Assembly (NCBI GenBank): GCA_028282395.1
Contig: JANQHY010000242.1
Span: 1-10,619 of the forward strand
Length of the DNA: 10,619 nucleotides
Origin: Gammaproteobacteria bacterium
GTDB taxonomy: Bacteria; Pseudomonadota; Gammaproteobacteria; UBA12402
Direction of reading: 5' to 3'
Below, in pieces: positions 5,094 through 10,619 of this stretch. The number at the start of each line of letters is the position of its first letter. The stretch's first letter is position 1. Below the pieces are notes generated by a model. That model had not been told where the DNA came from. It did not search any database and saw nothing but the letters and a program-made list of their open reading frames with translations. The translations under genes and the position numbers were made by a program.

Positions 5094-6458
5094 ATGTTTA
5101 AAAGGAATATATATCAAGAACTTAAGAAATGGGCGGCAAAGCCGTCACGTAAGCCCTTGATTTTGCGTGGGGCACGCCAGGTAGGCAAAACAACACTTGT
5201 CACCGCTTTTGGCAAGCGCTATGAGCAGTTTTTAACAGTAAATTTGGATATAAAAGCTGATCGTGATCTTTTTGAACAAGACTATACTATTGATGATTTA
5301 ATTGCAGCTATCCATTTTCATCTGAAAAAATCAATTAAGACAGTTGGGACAACACTACTTTTTATTGATGAAATTCAGAGTTGTCCAAAAGCTTGTGCTA
5401 TGTTGCGCTATTTTTATGAAAAGCGCAATGATGTCCATGTGATTGCAGCTGGATCATTATTAGAGACATTGATTGACCGCCACATCAGTTTTCCTGTGGG
5501 TCGAGTAGAGTATCTTTTTCTCTATCCATTATCATTCTCTGAATATCTGTCAGCAGCAGGAGAAGGTGAGGCAGTTGATTTATTGCAGCAAGCGCCTTGC
5601 CCGAGATTCGCTCATCATAAACTGTTGCAACTTTTTCATCAATATACACTGATCGGTGGAATGCCTGAGGCGGTCGCTGCGTTTCTCGAAAATAAAGATA
5701 TTATCGCTAGCAATGCGGTCTATAAGAATCTACTAACTGCGTTTATGGACGATGTTGAAAAATATGGTAGCAATAAAAAAATGGCGCAAGTCATTCGTCA
5801 TGCAATTGCTCATGTTCCCATTGAAGCAGGCGCAAGAATTCGTTTTCACGGTTTTGGGAAATCTCATTACCAATCTCGTGAGATGAGCGAAGCACTGCGT
5901 TCGTTAGAGAAAGCCATGCTTATTCAGCTCGTTTATCCTACGACTGAAACGGTGCCACCGGCACAGCTAAATTATAAGAAATCACCAAAGCTACAATTTC
6001 TTGATACGGGAATGGTGAGCTATTGCGCTAATCTCCAACAGCATTATTTCACTATGCAAGATCTAAATTCATTGTACATGGGCCGTATCATAGAAAATAT
6101 TGTTGGCCAGGAGCTGTTGGCAACGAGTAGAAGCATTCAACAGAAATTGAAATTTTGGGTGCGTGAAAAACCACAATCTCAAGCTGAGGTTGATTATGTT
6201 GTTCCTTTTCAACAATATCTGATTCCTGTTGAGGTTAAATCAGGGACGACAGGAAGATTAAAATCGCTATTACAATATATGGAATTAGCTAATCATTCCT
6301 ATGCTGTAAGGTTTTATGCTGGGGAGATGCATTTAGATGCATTACAAACTCCTTCTGGTAAACCATTTCAATTACTTAATCTGCCCTACTATTTAGTCGG
6401 TGAGTTGGATCACTATTTACATTTTCTTATTTCGGAAGATGCTAAAAAAATATCTTAG
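5094..6458 (+). CDS. AAA ATPase with C-terminal DUF4143 domain
   Basis: The 454-residue protein has the standard two-domain order of this family. An AAA_14-type ATPase domain comes first: Walker A GARQVGKTT (26-34, K32), Walker B LLFIDEIQ (88-95, D92/E93), the sensor-like VIAAGSLLE (116-124), then FPVGRVEYLFLYPLSFSEYL. After a helical middle comes DUF4143, with FLDTGMVSY (302-310), the GRIIENIVGQEL helix and a restriction-endonuclease-like core, EVDYVV (365-370) and IPVEVKSG (377-384), offering D367, E380 and K382. Such proteins are common, often multicopy and patchily distributed. Their role is unproven; DNA binding or nuclease activity has been suggested from the fold. The protein is cytoplasmic, with no signal or membrane segment. 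The repeat-rich promoter and flanking repeats suggest an accessory insertion that carries its own control region. It converges with the hydrolase gene. Confidence 0.9.
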   Translation: MFKRNIYQELKKWAAKPSRKPLILRGARQVGKTTLVTAFGKRYEQFLTVNLDIKADRDLFEQDYTIDDLIAAIHFHLKKSIKTVGTTLLFIDEIQSCPKACAMLRYFYEKRNDVHVIAAGSLLETLIDRHISFPVGRVEYLFLYPLSFSEYLSAAGEGEAVDLLQQAPCPRFAHHKLLQLFHQYTLIGGMPEAVAAFLENKDIIASNAVYKNLLTAFMDDVEKYGSNKKMAQVIRHAIAHVPIEAGARIRFHGFGKSHYQSREMSEALRSLEKAMLIQLVYPTTETVPPAQLNYKKSPKLQFLDTGMVSYCANLQQHYFTMQDLNSLYMGRIIENIVGQELLATSRSIQQKLKFWVREKPQSQAEVDYVVPFQQYLIPVEVKSGTTGRLKSLLQYMELANHSYAVRFYAGEMHLDALQTPSGKPFQLLNLPYYLVGELDHYLHFLISEDAKKIS

Positions 6459-6497
6459 GGAAACGGCTGAGTATCAAGACTATTTATTCGTGCTTCT

Positions 6498-8666
6498 TTA
6501 CTTAATCACATTCAATGTCCAGCCTTCTGGTTTATGAATGACTTCAACGACAACACCATGTTGATAGCGCACCAGACGGAAGCTGAGCTGTTTTTCAGGC
6601 TCCATCCAGATATCTTTAAAGGTGAGTTCATTAAGAAAGTCAGGGAGTGCCGGTTGATGCAAAATAATTTGCTGTTTATGGGCAGCGATATCAATACCGC
6701 ATATGCTTTGCAGTAACAAAAAAAGTGAGCCGCTAGCCCAGGCTTGTGGTGAGCAGGCAACGGGGTAGAGCGTTGGTGCTTCATTTGGTTGACGGCCAAA
6801 GCCACAAAATAGCTCTGGCATACGTTGCATCTCCATGGTAAGTGAAGCATCGAATAATGCCTTGGTTAATGTTTCTACTTCATTCATATAGCCGTGGCGC
6901 GATAGCCCGAGAGCGATGACTGAATTATCATGTGGCCAGATAGAGCCATTGTGATATGACATCGGATTATAACGCTTCTCAAATTTCGATAGCGTTCGTA
7001 TCCCCCAACCAGAAAAGAGGTCATCAGAAAACAGTTTTTTAACAACGTCATCAACACGTTCTTTATCAATAATGCTGTTTGCTAAACAGTGACCAACATT
7101 GGAACTGATGACATTGCAGCGTTTTTTATCGCCGTCAAGCGCCAATGCATAGAAGCCATGCTCTTTGCTCCAGAACTTCTCATTAAATTTTATTTTCAAT
7201 GTGGCAGCTTCTTTACTAAGTTGCTTGGCATAACGCTCTTCATCAAGTGCTAGCGCTATTTTTGAGGCAGAGATTTTTGCTTGGTAGACATAACCCTGTA
7301 CTTCACAGAGGGCAATGGGTGGTTTAGCTAATTTGCCGTCGCTATGGGAAACCGAATCATGTGAGTCTTTCCAGCCTTGATTATCAAGCCCTTTCGGACA
7401 TTTTTTTTGATACTCAATGAAACCATCGCCATCGCAGTCACCATAGTGATCAACCCATTTCAGTGCCAATTTAATATTCGGCCAGATCGCTTTAATAGTA
7501 TCGAGATCATTAGTGCGGCGAAAATAGAGGCCGGCAAGACAGACAAATAGCGGTGTAGCATCAACACTACCATAGTAGCGCTGGAAAGGGACTTCACCAA
7601 GATTAACGAGTTCACTTTCACGGATTTCATGGAGTATTTTTCCTACCTCTGCATCCATCTTATCATCGCGTTTTGTCGCCTGGTTTTTTGCTAAGTAAAA
7701 TAACACATCGCGAGCAATATGAGGCGCGATCATCAGTGTCTGCACTGAGGTGACAATGCCATCACGACCGAATATGGTATTATACCAAGGGATTCCAGCC
7801 ATTGGATAGTGGCCTCCTTCTGCCTGCGGTGAGAGTAGTGCGGCGAGATCAGCACGTGAACGGTTAATCCAGTGGTTAAATTGTTCATTAGAGGAGATGA
7901 TGTCGCACATATCAAATTTTTTATTCTTGATCTCTTGTTCAAGAGCAGTGAGTGTCTTTTTAAATGGCGCAAGCTTTCTATGGCGCGAGCGTAGATCAAT
8001 AGTGAACTCTACTACCTCTTTTTTTTCTGGTGCTAATTTTAGAATAAAACAGTAGTCACCGTTTTCATCACGACGAAATGGTCGGGAGAAGATAATTTTC
8101 GTGCAGCGCAGTTGATCATCTTTGCCATGATAGTTAATCGCAATGGTTGAGTTATTTGGATGTTGAATATCAATCTCTCCTGCCCCTGCTTGGCGGTTAA
8201 AGCCACGGATCTCAAAAATATCTTTAAAGTCCGCAGCAATTTGCAGTATCATCGGCATTTGTAGCGTTTCACGAGAAAAATTCGTGATCGAGATTCTTCC
8301 ACATAGCCGATTATCGAGAATAAATTTTTTGCGTTTAATATGGATCATGCCAGGTTGCAGATGGTGCTGACGGTAGTAAAAGTTAGGATTGGTTAGATCA
8401 GCATTTAGTAGACAGTTATCTTCATAGACGGTTGAGCTAAGATAGTGTGGGCGTACATCAAATACCTTGATCTCAAGTTGTGAAAGGTGGCGGCAACCTT
8501 TATGAAATAGACCGTAGGTTTGTGAAGTAATAGGGATAATATCACCCGAACGGTTGAAACAGGCGAAGGTATCGCCGTGATTGAGTACAAGTAGTTTAGG
8601 GTCGATCAGAGACGCATCAATTAAACGTACTGTATTTTGATTACTGGCTGCTTTGTTGTCACTCAT
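6498..8666 (-). CDS. amylo-alpha-1,6-glucosidase-like glycoside hydrolase
   Basis: The 722-residue protein matches bacterial glycogen-debranching-type hydrolases. Residues about 25-230 are the beta-rich N-terminal domain (GDTFACFNRSGDIIP, TYGLFHKGCRHLS, then TVYEDNCLLNADLTNP). Residues about 265-655 are the (alpha/alpha)6 barrel: GIPWYNTIFGRDGIVTS (291-307), RYYGSVDATPLF, DGDGFIEYQ, LDNQGWKDSHDS (427-438, likely acid Asp), then NGSIWPHDNSVIALGL, PELFCGFGR and YPVACSPQAWASG. It should cleave alpha-glucosidic linkages, but exact substrate (glycogen, a glucosylated polyol or another glucan) is not set by these motifs. No signal peptide, so cytoplasmic. Its ATG overlaps the glycosyltransferase stop by 4 bp (ATGA), with AGGGAA at 8672-8677, implying translational coupling. 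No intrinsic terminator is evident downstream. Confidence 0.88.
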   Translation of the reverse strand: MSDNKAASNQNTVRLIDASLIDPKLLVLNHGDTFACFNRSGDIIPITSQTYGLFHKGCRHLSQLEIKVFDVRPHYLSSTVYEDNCLLNADLTNPNFYYRQHHLQPGMIHIKRKKFILDNRLCGRISITNFSRETLQMPMILQIAADFKDIFEIRGFNRQAGAGEIDIQHPNNSTIAINYHGKDDQLRCTKIIFSRPFRRDENGDYCFILKLAPEKKEVVEFTIDLRSRHRKLAPFKKTLTALEQEIKNKKFDMCDIISSNEQFNHWINRSRADLAALLSPQAEGGHYPMAGIPWYNTIFGRDGIVTSVQTLMIAPHIARDVLFYLAKNQATKRDDKMDAEVGKILHEIRESELVNLGEVPFQRYYGSVDATPLFVCLAGLYFRRTNDLDTIKAIWPNIKLALKWVDHYGDCDGDGFIEYQKKCPKGLDNQGWKDSHDSVSHSDGKLAKPPIALCEVQGYVYQAKISASKIALALDEERYAKQLSKEAATLKIKFNEKFWSKEHGFYALALDGDKKRCNVISSNVGHCLANSIIDKERVDDVVKKLFSDDLFSGWGIRTLSKFEKRYNPMSYHNGSIWPHDNSVIALGLSRHGYMNEVETLTKALFDASLTMEMQRMPELFCGFGRQPNEAPTLYPVACSPQAWASGSLFLLLQSICGIDIAAHKQQIILHQPALPDFLNELTFKDIWMEPEKQLSFRLVRYQHGVVVEVIHKPEGWTLNVIK

Positions 8667-9706
8667 GATAGTTCCCTGCTTTTCTCTTGAATTAGTTGCT
8701 GATAAAGTTTTACATAGTGATTGGCCATAGTATTGGCAGTGAAGCGACGAATAAATTCTTCGTGTACAGCATGGCGATCGATTTCTGCTAACTGGTCTAC
8801 AGCAGAAACAGCTTCGTCCATTGAAGAGACAATTTTTCCGCTTATGTCTGAAGTAATGACTTCAGGTACAGAGCCGTTTGCCCAGGCAATGACCGGGGTG
8901 GCGCAAGCCATAGCCTCAATCATTACCATACCGAAGGGCTCTGGCCAATCAATTGGAAAGAGTAGTGCGGCCGCTTGTCCAATCAGTTGCTGTTTCTCTT
9001 TTTCACTGACTTCGCCGACGTAGTCAACGTGTGGTTGTGTCATTAATGGCTGTAGATGGCGGTTATAGTAATCGCGATCACTATCATCAATTTTTGCACC
9101 AACTTTGAGTGTCTTGCCACAACGACGGGCAATTTCAATTGCACGATCCAGTCGTTTCTCTGGTGAAGTGCGACCAAGAAACAGCAGATAGTCATCTGGC
9201 GAGAAGTTCGGTTGGTAAAGGGTTTCTGGTAATCCATGATAAACCGTATCAACCCAGTTAACCCCAGTTAAAGGTTGACGTTGGTGATTCGAGATAGAGA
9301 CTAGTGGTAGTGTGGGAAATTGTTGATGGAGTTTAACAATTTCTCTGATGTCGAGGCGGCCATGAAGCGTTGTTAACTGTGCAGTCGGACAAAAATTATA
9401 GTAGGGAAAGTGTAAGCAGTGAGTATGGAAGTGGATAATGTCAAATTGGTTGGCAAGTTCTATCAATTGCTGTAGCTGCAGTACATGCCAGGCGAGTGGA
9501 TCGACACAGCGGGAGTCGAGGCGTAAAGCGTGTTCACAAGTGGGGATCAATTTTGCACGGGTGATTGAGTCTGCAGAGGCAAAAAGCGTTACTTCATGGC
9601 CGAGATCAAGCAGTGCATCGGTTAGATATGCAACCACACGCTCAGTACCACCATAACATTTTGGTGGTACAGACTCATATAGTGGTGAGATTTGTGCGAT
9701 TTTCAT
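8663..9706 (-). CDS. GT4-family glycosyltransferase
   Basis: This 347-residue GT-B enzyme uses a nucleotide sugar to build a glycosidic bond in the cytoplasm. The N-terminal acceptor domain begins MKIAQISPLYESVPPKCYGGTERVV, with the glycine-rich loop of the family (GG at 19-20), and includes FDIIHFHTH (88-96). The donor domain has LLFLGRTSPEKRLDRAI (174-190), VDYVGEVSEKEK and the GT4 EX7E motif EPFGMVMIE (E256, E264). The closest pattern in memory is the short GT4 proteins often found next to amylo-alpha-1,6-glucosidase genes, whose donor and product are mostly undefined. The downstream hydrolase overlaps by 4 bp, so the pair likely acts on one glucan or glucoside. The start is ATG 9706-9704 with a GAGAG sequence about 5 nt upstream. 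A possible promoter lies at 9729-9756. Confidence 0.92.
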   Translation of the reverse strand: MKIAQISPLYESVPPKCYGGTERVVAYLTDALLDLGHEVTLFASADSITRAKLIPTCEHALRLDSRCVDPLAWHVLQLQQLIELANQFDIIHFHTHCLHFPYYNFCPTAQLTTLHGRLDIREIVKLHQQFPTLPLVSISNHQRQPLTGVNWVDTVYHGLPETLYQPNFSPDDYLLFLGRTSPEKRLDRAIEIARRCGKTLKVGAKIDDSDRDYYNRHLQPLMTQPHVDYVGEVSEKEKQQLIGQAAALLFPIDWPEPFGMVMIEAMACATPVIAWANGSVPEVITSDISGKIVSSMDEAVSAVDQLAEIDRHAVHEEFIRRFTANTMANHYVKLYQQLIQEKSRELS

Positions 9707-9728
9707 TCCATCTCTCTGCTGTTAAGCG

Positions 9729-9756
9729 ATTATCCCATTAACGATACTGTAACCAA
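9729..9756 (-). promoter_or_regulatory. possible promoter of the glycosyltransferase-hydrolase operon
   Basis: On the minus strand TTGGTT (9756-9751) and GATAAT (9734-9729) are separated by 16 bp, giving a -10 match of five of six and a poor -35. A start near 9722 would leave a leader of about 15 nt. It suggests the pair need not depend on read-through from pilT, 65 bp upstream. Confidence 0.35.
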
Positions 9757-9771
9757 GCAGATGAAATGTTG

Positions 9772-10619
9772 TCAATCGTGATGGCCATCTTCAGGGGGAA
9801 TCACTCCCTGAGCAACTAATCGGGCGAGCGACTGTTCCATTGTTATCATGCCAACAGCAGAGCCACTCTGCATTGCAGAGGGGATTTGCTCTATGCGTTC
9901 ATCTTTAATCATATGTTTAATTGCCGCTGTGACGATCATTACTTCACAGGCAGCAACACGGCCGCCTGCTATACGTTTAACTAGACGTTGTGAAATGACT
10001 GCTTGAAGTGAAGTAGCTAGCATGGTACGTGCAGTGGATCTTTCATTACCAGGAAAGAGGTTAATTAGGCGTTGTAGGGTTTGACTCGCCGATTGTGTGT
10101 GCAGCGTTGCCAGGACTAAGTGGCCAGTTTCAGCAATGGTTAGGGCGAGTCGTACGGTTGCAAGATCACGTAGCTCGCCGATTAGTACAATATCAGGATC
10201 TTGGCGCAGGACTGAATGTAATGCTGCTTGAAAGCTTTTGGTGCTATGGCCAACCTGGCGCTGGTTGATTAATGCTCTTTTCGATGAGTGATAAAATTCA
10301 ACGGGGTCTTCAACAGTAACAACATGATAAGGGAGCGAATGGTTAATGTAATGGATCATTGCTGCCAGCGTACTACTTTTACCGCAGCCTGTTGCGCCGG
10401 TCACTAGGATTAGACCGTGCTGCAGTTGACATAAGTTAGCTAGTTGAGGTGGTAGCTGTAGTTGGTTTAGCGTTGGCGTTTTTTCGGCTATAGTGCGAAA
10501 GGTTAGAGCTGGGCCTGCAACCGTTAGTGATGCATTGCCACGGAAACGACCAATGTTATCATCATGATAAATGAAGTCGAGCTCGTGACTTTGCTGCCAC
10601 TGCTGGTACTGTTCTGCTG
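9772..10619 (-). CDS. pilT: type IV pilus retraction ATPase PilT (5' end outside window)
   Basis: Translating the minus strand gives 282 open codons from the window edge to the stop at 9774-9772. The first visible part, DNIGRFRGNA then FRTIAEKTPTLNQLQLP, is the end of the PilT N-terminal domain. An apparent GTG start at 10404 is internal, since LILVTGATGCGKSST continues the reading frame as Walker A. The Asp box (VTVEDPVEF), Walker B (DPDIVLIGELRD), His box (AETGHLVLATLHT) and the PilT-specific AIRNLIRE-like AIKHMIKDERIEQI follow, with LGMQTLDQSL-like VGMITMEQSL near the end. These C-terminal motifs favour PilT over PilU. As a hexameric motor at the inner membrane it would depolymerise pilin to retract pili for twitching, adhesion and DNA uptake. 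About 60-70 N-terminal residues are missing. The downstream glycosyltransferase is in the same orientation, 65 bp away, but functionally unrelated. Confidence 0.92.
   Translation of the reverse strand, partial: AEQYQQWQQSHELDFIYHDDNIGRFRGNASLTVAGPALTFRTIAEKTPTLNQLQLPPQLANLCQLQHGLILVTGATGCGKSSTLAAMIHYINHSLPYHVVTVEDPVEFYHSSKRALINQRQVGHSTKSFQAALHSVLRQDPDIVLIGELRDLATVRLALTIAETGHLVLATLHTQSASQTLQRLINLFPGNERSTARTMLATSLQAVISQRLVKRIAGGRVAACEVMIVTAAIKHMIKDERIEQIPSAMQSGSAVGMITMEQSLARLVAQGVIPPEDGHHD

Noticed and set aside
6459..6497. Bidirectional terminator between the AAA gene and the hydrolase
   Set aside because: There is an A-run at the AAA gene's end that would be a T-run on the minus strand, but the only stem found (CTTAG/CTGAG) is short with a G-U pair and lies in the wrong place.
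10402..10404. GTG as the start of PilT
   Set aside because: The codon lies within the conserved LILVTGATGCGKS strand before Walker A, and upstream codons still match the PilT N-terminal domain up to the window edge.

Overview
This window looks like chromosomal DNA from a Gram-negative gammaproteobacterium. It carries a type IV pilus retraction ATPase (PilT), a Sec-exported GDSL lipase and a Bcr/CflA-type drug exporter. It is moderately AT-rich. A divergent kinase-like gene with an acidic, effector-like C-terminus, together with an exported GDSL esterase, suggests a host-associated lineage such as Legionellales (Legionella/Coxiella-like). That placement is inference: no rRNA or other marker is present.

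Layout. (1) 1-319, minus strand: the 5' part of a signal-peptide-bearing GDSL (SGNH) lipase. (2) 320-475: a divergent regulatory gap with a good sigma70-like promoter and a hyphenated palindrome. (3) 476-1750, plus: a 424-residue unrecognised protein in which kinase-like motifs can be read at classical spacing, ending in a pentapeptide repeat and a Ser/Asp tail. (4) 1805-2587, plus: a TauE/SafE-type permease starting at TTG. It converges, with an 8-bp gap, on (5) 2596-3807, minus: a Bcr/CflA MFS exporter. (6) 3808-3974: a divergent gap with a possible promoter and a hairpin/U-run leader upstream of (7) 3975-4817, plus: a PhzF-family isomerase-like enzyme, followed by a weak intrinsic terminator. 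(8) 4818-5093: an intergenic stretch holding a GC-rich tandem array of about 20-bp units, then a striking inverted/direct repeat promoter region. (9) 5094-6458, plus: an AAA ATPase fused to a DUF4143 domain. (10) 6498-8666 and 8663-9706, minus: an amylo-alpha-1,6-glucosidase-like glycoside hydrolase and a GT4 glycosyltransferase, overlapping by 4 bp. (11) 9772-10619, minus: PilT, cut by the window end.

How the genes fit together. The glycosyltransferase and the debranching-type hydrolase are clearly one transcriptional unit, probably making and trimming an alpha-glucan or glucoside. The other genes look like independent single-gene units, several with their own recognisable promoter or leader. 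The least ordinary parts are the kinase-like gene with its leader palindrome and repetitive tail, and the repeat-rich control region of the AAA/DUF4143 gene. No complete multi-gene defence or mobile system is visible.
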